From the NCBI RefSeq assembly GCF_001583495.1, contig NZ_LQAQ01000112.1:124001-188000 (forward strand): DNA of 64,000 nucleotides. Reading direction: 5' to 3'. The notes below the pieces were generated by a model, which saw nothing but the letters and a program-made list of their open reading frames with translations, had not been told where the DNA came from and did no database searches. This document shows, in pieces, positions 46,901 through 55,427 of the stretch. Each line of letters starts with the position of its first letter. Position 1 is the first letter of the stretch. The DNA comes from Flammeovirga sp. SJP92. GTDB taxonomy: Bacteria > Bacteroidota > Bacteroidia > Cytophagales > Flammeovirgaceae. A program made the translations under genes and the position numbers.

Positions 46901-47694
46901 AAACAACTTATAAAAGTGTATTGACTATTGCTGGAAGTGATTCTGGCGGTTGCGCAGGTATTCAAGCCGATATCAAAAGTATTTCGGCTTGCGGTGCTTA
47001 TGCGGCAAGCGTAATTACGGCAACTACGGCTCAAAATACACAAGGAGTGACAGATATTCACGCTCTTCCAGTTGCCCATCTTGAAAAGCAACTAGAAGCA
47101 GTGTTTAGTGATATCGATTTTAGTGCGATTAAAATCGGTATGCTTCATTCTTGTGAGGTGATTGAAACAATTGCCTCAAAGATTTCGGAGTATAACGCCA
47201 AAAACATTGTACTCGATCCGGTGATGGTAGCCACTTCTGGTGATGTTTTGATTACAGAAGATGCTATTGAGTGTTTGAAGAAATTATTTCCTCAAGTCGC
47301 TATCATTACACCAAACCATAAAGAAGCGGAACTGTTAATTGGCCATGCTATTGATCAGGAAAATGTTGAAGCGACTGCTAAAGAAATCGGATCACAATTC
47401 AAAACTTCAGTGTTACTGAAAGGTGGTCACTTTGGTACTGCTGAAATGCATGATGTGCTTTATGAATTTCCGACAAGCAAAACTACCGTTATTAAAAACC
47501 CAAGAGTAGATACAACAAATACGCATGGCACAGGCTGTAGTTTATCGTCTAGTATTGCTACATTTTTAGGTAAAGGTAATGATCTGGAAAATGCGGTGAA
47601 GAAAGGTTGCAGTTATGTCAACAATGCCATTACTGAGGGGAAAGATAAGGTTTTAGGAAAAGGAAATGGTCCGATTAATCATTTTGGGCTTTAA
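46888..47694 (+). CDS. thiD: Hydroxymethylpyrimidine/phosphomethylpyrimidine kinase
   Basis: 268 residues from the ATG at 46888; the frame opens at 46852 but MESIKTTYKSVLTIAGSDS is the standard start. Motifs: AGSDSGGCAGIQADIK (about 13-28), DPVMVATSGD (about 110-119), TPNHKEAELL, and NTHGTGCSLSSSIAT (about 210-224, with the anion hole and catalytic Cys/Asp region). It makes HMP-PP for thiamine synthesis in the cytoplasm. ThiE is not nearby, so the pair works as a salvage branch. Confidence 0.95.
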   Translation: MESIKTTYKSVLTIAGSDSGGCAGIQADIKSISACGAYAASVITATTAQNTQGVTDIHALPVAHLEKQLEAVFSDIDFSAIKIGMLHSCEVIETIASKISEYNAKNIVLDPVMVATSGDVLITEDAIECLKKLFPQVAIITPNHKEAELLIGHAIDQENVEATAKEIGSQFKTSVLLKGGHFGTAEMHDVLYEFPTSKTTVIKNPRVDTTNTHGTGCSLSSSIATFLGKGNDLENAVKKGCSYVNNAITEGKDKVLGKGNGPINHFGL

Positions 47695-47712
47695 ACTATT
47701 TCACCTCAAACA

Positions 47713-47753
47713 ACCACTCCCTCCTTCGATAATAATTTGAAGATGGGAGTGGT
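47713..47753. terminator. Hairpin terminator between convergent genes
   Basis: A perfect 9-bp stem (47713-47721 with 47745-47753), followed by TTTC on the plus strand. It can end both thiD and bestrophin transcripts. Confidence 0.75.
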
Positions 47754-47771
47754 TTCTTTTAAAGAGATACT

Positions 47772-48854
47772 TTACATCTGCATTCCTTTTTGCTCCGGAA
47801 TTGGGGCAGGAATAGAAGCTGGATCATCTCCTATCATTTGACGGATATCAATCTCGATTCCTCTAGCCATGGTTGTAATTGGAACATCATTGGCAATGCC
47901 TTCAAACGGATTTTCTGACACCTCACCAATTCGCTCCATTGTATGGAAAATCCACGATATAATCACACTAAAAGGTATAGAGAGCCAAACAAATCCCTCA
48001 CTGATCACCCTCACATAGGGAGCAGGTTCATTGTATTGGTTTAAAATCGCAGTGCCTATTTCATCAAATACGTTGATTACACCTAGAGGAAGTAATAATA
48101 TAAAGATCCAGATGAAAAACAGGTTCAATGTAGCAAACTGACGTGGATATGGAAAGTTTTTGATTCTCTCCAATTTACCTTGTAAGGTAAATAACTCCAC
48201 CAGCTGATTCTCCATTTCCAAGAAAGAAAATTCCCAAATATGACCGCTTTCCTTTAATTTCTTAAGCTGATTGGATTGAAGATTCAAACATGCTCCCTGC
48301 TTATTAGTTTGGCTTAATACATACTTCTTTTCAGACTCAGATAAATAGCCTTCCAACTCTTCTTCCAAGGTGTAAATACGCTCATTGATCTTTACATCTT
48401 TCATGTACTCCAAGTCAGAATGATTTCTACTTGATCTCTCCCAAGGTTTAGGTACTCTCAAAGCATGTCTTAATGATGTCATCCATGCGACGTGCCTTAA
48501 TATCATTTCTTTTCTTACTGCAAAGAATTCCTCCTCTGTCTTTTCGTCTTTTGCATGTTCATTTGATAAATAAGCATTGGTCATCATTGCAAATGAACGA
48601 GATGTGTTCACTATACCACCCCATACTTTTCGAGCTTCCCAAAGTCTATCATATGAGGCGTTATTTTTAAACCCCACAATAAAAGCCAAAGCACTACCCA
48701 CTAAAGCAATTGGCAGCCAAGGTAAATGAATAAATTTCCAATCCAATATTTCATATAATACTGTCGGAATTGTAGCAATGACCAGGAACTTGTAGATATT
48801 TCTACGTGTCCACATCAGCATTATTTTTATAGAATAGTTTCGTTTTACGTACAT
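47772..48854 (-). CDS. Bestrophin family anion channel (UPF0187)
   Basis: 360 residues. NNASYDRLWEARKVWGGIVNTSRS (about 64-87) is the hallmark of bacterial bestrophins; hydrophobic segments lie near 22-60 and 230-300. LLPLGVINVFDEIG and the GEVSENPFEGIANDVPI gate-to-belt segment complete the pattern. It forms pentameric channels for anions (or cations in some bacterial members) in the inner membrane. Single gene with its own terminator. Confidence 0.92.
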   Translation of the reverse strand: MYVKRNYSIKIMLMWTRRNIYKFLVIATIPTVLYEILDWKFIHLPWLPIALVGSALAFIVGFKNNASYDRLWEARKVWGGIVNTSRSFAMMTNAYLSNEHAKDEKTEEEFFAVRKEMILRHVAWMTSLRHALRVPKPWERSSRNHSDLEYMKDVKINERIYTLEEELEGYLSESEKKYVLSQTNKQGACLNLQSNQLKKLKESGHIWEFSFLEMENQLVELFTLQGKLERIKNFPYPRQFATLNLFFIWIFILLLPLGVINVFDEIGTAILNQYNEPAPYVRVISEGFVWLSIPFSVIISWIFHTMERIGEVSENPFEGIANDVPITTMARGIEIDIRQMIGDDPASIPAPIPEQKGMQM

Positions 48855-49093
48855 TATTTAAATTGCTTATTTACATAAAATCGCATTAAAAACTGCTCAA
48901 AACACAGTTATATTCAATTGTTTCACAAATAAACTTATATTAGTATACTTTAGAAACTATAACAAAGTATATCATTTAAAATAGTGGTTACGAAAAGGTA
49001 ACTTTTAAGGAAATAAGGAAAAATAATCCAATAGGATTATTAATTTTAAGCCTTCTAAATAGATACACCCATTATTTACTTTGAAACTAAACT

Positions 49094-49945
49094 ATGAAAA
49101 ACAAAGTCGCTTTAGTGCTTGAAGGAGGTGGTTCGAGAGGAATGTTTACCGCAGGAATTCTCGAATCATTTTTGATCAATAATATAAATTTTGATTCCAT
49201 ATTTGGTATCTCTGCGGGTGCATTATATGGTGCTTCTTTTGCCTCCAAACAATTTGAGCGAAATAAACATCTGAATACATATGTGGAAGACAAACGTTAT
49301 GGGGGATTCAAACATTTACTATTGAATGGCTCCTATATTTCATGGGATTTTATCATGGGAGATATTGCTCACCGTCTCCTTCCTTATGACTATGATACAC
49401 TCCGCACTTCCCCTGATTTTCATGTTGGTGTCAGTAATTGCAACACTGGAAAAGCTGAGTTTTTCGTCATCAATCAATTAGATAAACCTGACATTGTCAC
49501 TGTACTCACTGCCAGTGGTTCCCTGCCCTTTATCTCACCCATTGTAAAATACAAAGGAGAAGAATATTTAGACGGCGGATTGACCAATTCTATCCCTTTT
49601 GATGTTGCATTAGAGGAAGGTGCTGATAAAATTGTAGTTGTACTCACAAGGCCTGAAGGCTATGTAAAATCTGACATGAAATTCACCTCCTTTTCAAAAT
49701 GGTTTTATAGAAAATATCCTAAAGTGCATACCTGCTTGGTCAACCGAGCACAACTATACAATGAATCCATCAAAAAACTAAAAGAACTAGAACAGCAAGG
49801 TAAAGCCTATATTATTTATCCAGAGGAAGAATTGAAGGTCGATAGAGTGGAGCGTAAAGTGCATAAAACGGAGGCCATTTATAATGAGGCCATTGCTTAT
49901 TGTAATAAATTGACGCCTGAGTTGGAAAAATGGATGGGTGCGTAA
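49094..49945 (+). CDS. Patatin-like phospholipase
   Basis: 283 residues. GGGSRGMFTAG (about 11-21) is the oxyanion loop, GISAGALYG (about 40-48) holds the nucleophile Ser 42, and DGGLTNSIPF (about 157-166) the Asp of the dyad. No signal peptide, so cytoplasmic; relatives resemble E. coli YjjU/RssA. It hydrolyses acyl esters of lipids; the true substrate is unknown. Single gene. Confidence 0.93.
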   Translation: MKNKVALVLEGGGSRGMFTAGILESFLINNINFDSIFGISAGALYGASFASKQFERNKHLNTYVEDKRYGGFKHLLLNGSYISWDFIMGDIAHRLLPYDYDTLRTSPDFHVGVSNCNTGKAEFFVINQLDKPDIVTVLTASGSLPFISPIVKYKGEEYLDGGLTNSIPFDVALEEGADKIVVVLTRPEGYVKSDMKFTSFSKWFYRKYPKVHTCLVNRAQLYNESIKKLKELEQQGKAYIIYPEEELKVDRVERKVHKTEAIYNEAIAYCNKLTPELEKWMGA

Positions 49946-50012
49946 AAGGCCCTAATCTTCACAAAGAAATGAATTATCTTTACTTCCTAATTCAAAATTT
50001 ACTACTCGTTAA

Positions 50013-50579
50013 ATGAATTCCATTAAAGAACTCTTTGTAAATAGATACAGTTTATCGCCTGAAAACTTTGATCTTTTCTATTCGAATATCACTGAAGTGA
50101 CAAGATCAAAAGGTGAGGCGATTATTAGTAAAGGTGAAATTCATCATTCGGTCTATTTTATTAAAAAAGGAGCCGTAAGAAGTTACTATATTAATGCTGA
50201 TGGAAAAGAAATTACGTATTGGTTTGGTTTTGAAGGAGACGTTATCGCTTCATTAGGCAACTTTGTAGAATCAAAACCCTCTCTTGAAACCATAGAATTA
50301 TTGGAGGATGTTGTGCTATTGAAAATTGATAGGACTAAATTAATTGAACTTTATAATACCAATGTTGAACTGGCCAATTTTGGAAGACAATTGGCTGAAA
50401 CTGGCTTGCTGGAAATGGAACAGCAGATACTATTGAATCAAGTGACGGATGCTAAAACGAGATACCTTTCTTTAATTGAAAAGCATCCTCAAATTCTTCA
50501 GAGGGTGAAACTGGGACAAATTGCTTCTTATTTGGGTATTACGCAGGTGACATTGAGTCGTATTCGTGCACAGAAATAG
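50013..50579 (+). CDS. Crp/Fnr family transcription regulator (copy 2)
   Basis: 188 residues. The beta-roll (SKGEAIISKGEIHHSVYFIKKGAVRSYY) and C-terminal helix-turn-helix IASYLGITQVTLSRIRAQK are clear; no Fnr cysteines. It is followed on the same strand by an SMR efflux gene and an NmrA-like gene, which it may control. The effector is unknown. Confidence 0.9.
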   Translation: MNSIKELFVNRYSLSPENFDLFYSNITEVTRSKGEAIISKGEIHHSVYFIKKGAVRSYYINADGKEITYWFGFEGDVIASLGNFVESKPSLETIELLEDVVLLKIDRTKLIELYNTNVELANFGRQLAETGLLEMEQQILLNQVTDAKTRYLSLIEKHPQILQRVKLGQIASYLGITQVTLSRIRAQK

Positions 50580-50693
50580 CTTCTTCAAACCATTTCTAAA
50601 ATACATTTCATATTTTTTGTGACCCTTCGGGCAATCACATAGGATTGCCCCCACATTTTAACATATGTAAAAAGAATTCTCATCGACCTCCCC

Positions 50694-50701
50694 TACTTTT
50701 G
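50694..50701 (+). promoter_or_regulatory. -7 promoter element (TACTTTTG)
   Basis: A TAnnTTTG match that would start transcription about 20 nt before the SMR gene ATG at 50729, supporting that start over upstream in-frame codons. No clear -33 partner was found. Confidence 0.45.
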
Positions 50702-50728
50702 TTCTGTAATCAAAAAATACAAAACACT

Positions 50729-51043
50729 ATGGGTTGGATCTATTTATTATTATCCGGTTTGTTTGAAGTTGCATTTACAACTTCCATGAAAATGTCAGAG
50801 GGTTTTTCCAACTGGAAAGGCATTGTAGGTTTCTTCATTTTTGGAGCACTAAGTTTTAGCTTGTTATTGAAATCGATGCAGAGCATTGAGATGGGAACGG
50901 CCTATGCGGTGTGGGCTGGAATTGGGGCCAGCGGAACCATATTAATGGGTTTCTTTTTCTTCGATAATCCTTTCAATTGGAGTAAACTTCTCTTTCTCTC
51001 ACTTATCGTTATCGGAATAATAGGTATTAAACTCAGTCACTAA
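50729..51043 (+). CDS. SMR family efflux protein (SugE/EmrE-like)
   Basis: 104 residues, four helices, starting MGWIYLLLSGLFEVAFTTS with the conserved membrane Glu 13. GTAYAVWAGIGASGTILMG (about 57-75) is the second SMR signature. The FEV/GTAYAVW form is closest to SugE/Gdx guanidinium exporters, but the sequence does not exclude quaternary-ammonium efflux. SMR proteins work as antiparallel dimers coupled to protons; only one gene is present, so a homodimer is expected. The NmrA-like gene starts 10 bp downstream. Confidence 0.88.
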   Translation: MGWIYLLLSGLFEVAFTTSMKMSEGFSNWKGIVGFFIFGALSFSLLLKSMQSIEMGTAYAVWAGIGASGTILMGFFFFDNPFNWSKLLFLSLIVIGIIGIKLSH

Positions 51044-51053
51044 AATTATTACT

Positions 51054-51923
51054 ATGAAAAATATCACAATCATTGGGGCTACAGGGGCACTTGGTTCATC
51101 CATCACAAAAGAATTAATAAAAAAAGGAGTTCAGGTTAAAGTTGTTGCTAGAGATGTAGAAAAGGCACAATCACTATTACCTGAAAAAGCTAAAATAGTC
51201 TATGGTGATGTAGCCGACAAAGATAGTCTTAGAGAAGCTTTAACGGGTACAGAGACCGTTTACCTTAATTTGAATACAACTTCTTGGAATGAAAATGCTA
51301 CCTTCTACCCCGAACGTGAGGGCATCATAAATGTGGTAAATATTAGTAAAGAATTGGGTGTAAAACATATCATGCAAATTGTAGGCATTGACTCTTCTAA
51401 CCCAGAATTTGCTACTACTGGTATGATTTATAAAACCAATCTGATTCGAAAACCAGCCATGGATCATTTGAAGAAATCAGGATTGAATTATACTTACTTC
51501 CATTGTTCTGTTTTCTTAGATTCCTTCCCAACTTTTATTCAAGAGGAAGAATTTGCCATCATCGGACATCATCAATTTCCAGTGTTCTTCACAAATACAA
51601 TAGACTTGTCTGAAAATATCTTTAATGCAATTGACAATGAAAAAGCCTATAATCAATCGTTCACTATCCAAGGTACTGAAGGTATTTCGTTCCCAGAAGT
51701 AGCAAAACGATTCTTAAACGCTTATAACCCCAATATTAAAGTGACAGAGTATCCAATGGATATTATTCAGCATCTTGGTTTGCCGAGTAAAGAGGATGAA
51801 GATTTTATGGAACATCTTCTCACTTATGTAGAACAACTAAAAGAAGAACAAGTCTCTGAATCTACTTGGGAGGTATTGGGCAAACCTCAACTTTCTATTG
51901 AAGATTTTGTCAAGACGCTTTAA
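51054..51923 (+). CDS. NAD(P)-binding NmrA/SDRa-like protein
   Basis: 289 residues. IIGATGALGSSITKELIKKGVQV (about 5-27) is the Rossmann loop and VVARDVEK the second strand. The Ser/Tyr/Lys triad of classical SDRs is not evident. YTYFHCSVFLDSFPTF (about 144-159) fits the atypical SDR/NmrA fold. The function may be redox sensing or quinone/metabolite reduction. It is 10 bp behind the SMR gene, in one operon. Confidence 0.85.
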   Translation: MKNITIIGATGALGSSITKELIKKGVQVKVVARDVEKAQSLLPEKAKIVYGDVADKDSLREALTGTETVYLNLNTTSWNENATFYPEREGIINVVNISKELGVKHIMQIVGIDSSNPEFATTGMIYKTNLIRKPAMDHLKKSGLNYTYFHCSVFLDSFPTFIQEEEFAIIGHHQFPVFFTNTIDLSENIFNAIDNEKAYNQSFTIQGTEGISFPEVAKRFLNAYNPNIKVTEYPMDIIQHLGLPSKEDEDFMEHLLTYVEQLKEEQVSESTWEVLGKPQLSIEDFVKTL

Positions 51924-52491
51924 TATAACAATGAAGGTTTTCCTACTTACTGATAAGATGGAGAACCTTTTTCTATTTCCTTCAAACAGCTTTACTAAGT
52001 TTTCGTTATTTATAGTGTTTAGAAATCAGGAGATTTCTGGTGATCTGTAGGACACGAATGACACTGAAGCTTAACATTCGCGCCTGTAGGCTTTCTACCC
52101 AATTTGTTTGGTAGTGCTTCCACTGGCCTTGAAGGGAAAAGCGTGAAGAATTTCATGTATTGAGCCGTTAAAAAATGATTTTTTGTTTGAACAAAGCGAG
52201 TTTAAAATCATTGAAGTGAAATTTAGCTTTTGACTTCTAAGCCTTAGCTTTTGCTTTTTTTTTTCATCAATGGAAAAAAGAAGAACATAAAAAGCTTGTA
52301 GGAATATCAAATGGAAGATGACGATAATTAGTTTACAATGTAATTACCCATAAAAATTGAAATTAATTCAAAACTGATACTACGTCAATTCTTGCTATAC
52401 ACAAAAAATGCTTTTAAAATTCAATTAACTAACTTATTTTTAATGGTTTAGTTAACAACCAATAGAGAAGCTTCATTTATACTTTCAAAAT
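51924..52491. other. Intergenic region, mostly a dispersed repeat
   Basis: 568 bp. Repeat copy 2 fills about 51981-52342. An open frame of 71 codons inside it on the minus strand is not conserved in copy 1, so I do not call it a gene. Confidence 0.7.
51981..52342. repeat. Dispersed repeat copy 2
   Basis: About 360 bp, co-linear with 38231-38619: ACTAAGTTTTCGTTATTTAT at 51994, GAGCCGTTAAAAAATGATTT near 52162, CAAAGCGAGTTTAAAATCAT near 52192, GAAATTTAGCTTTTGACTTC near 52218, and TTAGTTTACAATGTA at 52328-52342. The right terminal repeat is intact, while the left end has diverged, so the left boundary is approximate. The inner inverted pair 52174-52182 with 52204-52212 is kept. Confidence 0.8.
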
Positions 52492-53124
52492 ATGATACCA
52501 ACTAATGACATTCTTTTGTTTGCCTTAGCGGCATTCATCATGGTCCTTTCTCCTGGGCCCAACATGATCTACCTAATTTCAAGATCGCTTTCACAAGGAA
52601 AAAATGCAGGAATCATCTCTTTATTGGGAGTCATGTGCGGTTTTTTGTTTCATATTTTAATGGTTTCTTTTGGTTTGACTGCTATATTTTTAGCCATTCC
52701 GTATGCTTATACAGTGGTGAAATTTTTAGGGGTAGGCTATCTCCTTTTCCTGGCTTATAAATCAATAAAATCCGACACTGAAATTTTTAATACAAATCAA
52801 GAATTACAGTCCTACAAACCGCTTAAATTATTTAATATAGGGTTGATGACAAATGTCTTAAATCCTAAAATGTCTGTCTTTTACCTCTCCTTCTTTCCGC
52901 AATTTATTAAACCAGAAAATGGCTCTATTTTGGGACAAAGTTTTCAACTAGGCGTTGTCCAAATCACTATAAGTTTTGCTGTCAATTTTATGATTGTTAT
53001 TTCTGCTGCTAAGATGGCAACTTGGTTCTCTCAAAAGCCGATTTGGGCTAGAATTCAGAAATGGTTTATGGCTTCAGTATTGACAGGTTTAGCCGTAAAA
53101 ATGGCTTTTACTAAAGCACGATAA
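52492..53124 (+). CDS. LysE/RhtB family amino-acid exporter (copy 2)
   Basis: 210 residues, six helices. MVLSPGPNMIYLISRSLSQGKNAGI (about 18-42) is the family start signature with intact SPGP, and LMTNVLNPKMSVFYLSFFPQFI the second. Same length as the paralogue at 42627 but clearly diverged, so not a recent duplicate. Single gene. Confidence 0.93.
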   Translation: MIPTNDILLFALAAFIMVLSPGPNMIYLISRSLSQGKNAGIISLLGVMCGFLFHILMVSFGLTAIFLAIPYAYTVVKFLGVGYLLFLAYKSIKSDTEIFNTNQELQSYKPLKLFNIGLMTNVLNPKMSVFYLSFFPQFIKPENGSILGQSFQLGVVQITISFAVNFMIVISAAKMATWFSQKPIWARIQKWFMASVLTGLAVKMAFTKAR

Positions 53125-53269
53125 AAATTTAGAATCATCATAAGTACTAACCTTAAACTAATTCTTAAATATTTTGTGTAAGTACAATTTAAAAAAGCGT
53201 GAATAGTAATTCTATTGATATTTTTTTTAAGGCAGTAACCACATTATAACAAGAAGAATTACGATTAAT

Positions 53270-53277
53270 TACTTTTG
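53270..53277 (+). promoter_or_regulatory. -7 promoter element (TACTTTTG)
   Basis: A TAnnTTTG match 45 bp upstream of the PNPOx-like gene start. No clear -33 TTTG was seen. Confidence 0.4.
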
Positions 53278-53321
53278 TATTGGTACTTCATTTCATCTAT
53301 TTATAAATCAACTGACACCCA

Positions 53322-53789
53322 ATGAATACAGAAATTAAAGAATGCATAGAGAAAAGTGTCCTATGCTGGTTGGCTACCGCTTCTTCCAATGGCGAACCTA
53401 ATGTTTCTCCAAAAGAAATTTTTAGAGCCTATGATCAAGATAACATCATCATTGCTAACATAGCGTCACCAAGTACTGTCAGGAATATAAAAGAAAACCC
53501 TAAAGTTTGTGTGAGCTTTATTGATATTTTTTCTCAAAAAGGGTTACAAATTAAAGGTGATGCTGTTGTTATTAATCATGATCATTCTGAATTTCACGAA
53601 CTGGAACCTTTGCTACTTCAAATGACGAATGGCAAATTTCCATTTAATTCCATTACGAAAATTAAAATTGTAAGAACAAAACAAATATTAGCTCCTAAAT
53701 ATTTTATGTATCCTGACACAACAGAACAACAACAGATTGAAAGTGCTTTGGATACTTACGGAGTGAAATTAAAAGATACTGAAGGCTGA
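53322..53789 (+). CDS. Pyridoxamine 5'-phosphate oxidase family flavoprotein
   Basis: 155 residues, a split-barrel FMN-binding domain: WLATASSNGEPNVSP (about 15-29), NIASPSTVRNIKENPKVCVSF (about 46-66) and LQIKGDAVVI. It lacks the C-terminal PLP-binding part of true PdxH (about 210 residues), so it is more likely a small flavin reductase or FMN-binding protein. The PLP-decarboxylase gene starts 38 bp downstream and may share its transcript. Confidence 0.88.
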   Translation: MNTEIKECIEKSVLCWLATASSNGEPNVSPKEIFRAYDQDNIIIANIASPSTVRNIKENPKVCVSFIDIFSQKGLQIKGDAVVINHDHSEFHELEPLLLQMTNGKFPFNSITKIKIVRTKQILAPKYFMYPDTTEQQQIESALDTYGVKLKDTEG

Positions 53790-53827
53790 CCTTCAAAAAA
53801 ATTACAGCTAAACGATAAACAAGAAAA

Positions 53828-55240
53828 ATGAACGAACAATTAAAAAATGACTTAGGTAATCTTGAAGATTTATTGGAAAAAGTCAAACTTCAAGGACTGG
53901 ATTATTTGAACACAATCAAAGACCGAAAAACCTCAACCACACCGTCTATCTCTTTCCAATCACAGTTACAAGAAATAGGGCTAGGAGGAATTGATACATT
54001 AAAATTGTTTAATGAAAGGTTTGAAAATGTGATTGTTGGTTCTGCAGGCCCTCGGTATTTGGGCTATGTAGTAGGTGGTGTCACTCCTGCAGCAATCATT
54101 GGTGATTGGTTAGCCACTGTTTATGATCAAAACCCACAAACTGCAACGGCTCAAGGTGATGTCTCTATTGTGATTGAAAAAGAAACCATCAAACTCCTTT
54201 TAGAATTATTCAACTTGCCAAACAGTTTTCAAGGTGGTTTTGTAACAGGTGCCACAATGTCCAATTTCACATGTCTCGCTGTAGCAAGACAATGGATCGG
54301 TGCTCAGTTGGGAAAAGATTTTGCTAAGGATGGAATTTCTGAGAAGATTGAAATCTTGAGTGCTGTTCCACATTCCTCTGCCATCAAGTCATTGTCAATG
54401 TTGGGAATTGGAAGAAATAATGTTGAAATCATTGAGGTGGATGGAGAAAACCGAGAGGCTATTAATATCCAACACTTGGAACAAAAAATTATTGCCTTGA
54501 ATGGGAAACCTTTCATTTTGATATCTAGTGCAGGAACTGTAAATACGGCCGATTTTGATGATTTTAAAGCCATCGCCCAACTCAAAGAAAAATATAATTT
54601 CTGGTGGCATATAGACGGTGCATTTGGTGCTTTTGCCGCTTGTTCACCTCACACTAATCATCTTGTGGAAGATTGGGAAAAAGCAGATAGTATTACAATA
54701 GATTGCCACAAATGGTTGAACGTCCCTTATGACTGTGCTTTTTTCATGGTCAAAAAAGAACATCAGCTATTGCAATTGGAAACCTTCAAAAACTCCAATG
54801 CTCCATACCTCGGTGAACCCAGCGATGATTTCAATTTTCTTAATTTTCTACCTGAAAACTCAAGACGCTTAAGGGCACTTCCTGCCTGGTTTTCACTCAC
54901 GGCTTATGGTAGAAAAGGATATCAAGATATTGTAGACAATTCCGTTAAAATGGCCAATATTCTCAGTGAGTTTATTACATCAAGCCAACATTTTAAACTT
55001 CTCGCTCCTACTCGATTGAATAACGTATGCTTTACTTTATCAAACACAAATGACGCCGGTGAAGTAATGCGATTTTTAACCACATTAAATAACACCGGAA
55101 AAGTATTTATGACTCCAACGGTTTTCAATGGATTACAAGGTATCAGAGCTTCATTTGTCAACTGGCGTACTGACTTATCAGATCTTGAAATTATTATACG
55201 AGAGATGGAAAAGGTAGCCTTAAGTGAGAAGTCAGAGTAA
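53828..55240 (+). CDS. PLP-dependent group II amino-acid decarboxylase family
   Basis: 470 residues. FVTGATMSNFTCLAVAR (about 138-154) binds phosphate, HIDGAFGAFAACS (about 260-272) holds the Asp that pairs with the PLP ring nitrogen, and IDCHKWLNVPYDC (about 293-305) carries the Schiff-base Lys. The family includes aromatic-amino-acid, glutamate and diaminobutyrate decarboxylases; the substrate is not predictable. Cytoplasmic. Confidence 0.92.
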   Translation: MNEQLKNDLGNLEDLLEKVKLQGLDYLNTIKDRKTSTTPSISFQSQLQEIGLGGIDTLKLFNERFENVIVGSAGPRYLGYVVGGVTPAAIIGDWLATVYDQNPQTATAQGDVSIVIEKETIKLLLELFNLPNSFQGGFVTGATMSNFTCLAVARQWIGAQLGKDFAKDGISEKIEILSAVPHSSAIKSLSMLGIGRNNVEIIEVDGENREAINIQHLEQKIIALNGKPFILISSAGTVNTADFDDFKAIAQLKEKYNFWWHIDGAFGAFAACSPHTNHLVEDWEKADSITIDCHKWLNVPYDCAFFMVKKEHQLLQLETFKNSNAPYLGEPSDDFNFLNFLPENSRRLRALPAWFSLTAYGRKGYQDIVDNSVKMANILSEFITSSQHFKLLAPTRLNNVCFTLSNTNDAGEVMRFLTTLNNTGKVFMTPTVFNGLQGIRASFVNWRTDLSDLEIIIREMEKVALSEKSE

Positions 55241-55268
55241 AAATATTCAACAAAACCTTTTATAGATT

Positions 55269-55303
55269 GTTTGGGAGATGTTTCAGTAGAACATCTTCCG
55301 AAC
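55269..55303 (+). terminator. Hairpin after the decarboxylase gene
   Basis: A 14-bp stem with two G-T pairs (55269-55282 with 55290-55303). It lacks a following T run, so terminator function is uncertain. Confidence 0.5.
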
Positions 55304-55379
55304 ACTTTAAAATACTAAAATATTCCATACTGCACGCGAAGTATTATCAATGTCATTCCTATTCTAAACTAAAACTTCT

Positions 55380-55387
55380 TACTTTTG
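55380..55387 (+). promoter_or_regulatory. -7 promoter element (TACTTTTG)
   Basis: A TAnnTTTG match 41 bp before the DUF4198 gene ATG. It would drive the DUF4198-HupE pair. No convincing -33 partner was found. Confidence 0.45.
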
Positions 55388-55427
55388 CGGGAAATAACGA
55401 ACCATATCAATTCACAAACAAGCTTCA

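Noticed and set aside
52095-52310. 71-codon open frame on the minus strand inside repeat copy 2
   Set aside because: Copy 1 has indels that destroy the frame, the peptide has no motif, and the region is better explained as repeat DNA.
53322-55240. Vitamin B6 operon (PdxH plus PLP enzyme)
   Set aside because: The first protein lacks the PdxH C-terminal part, so a B6-synthesis role is not supported by the sequence.
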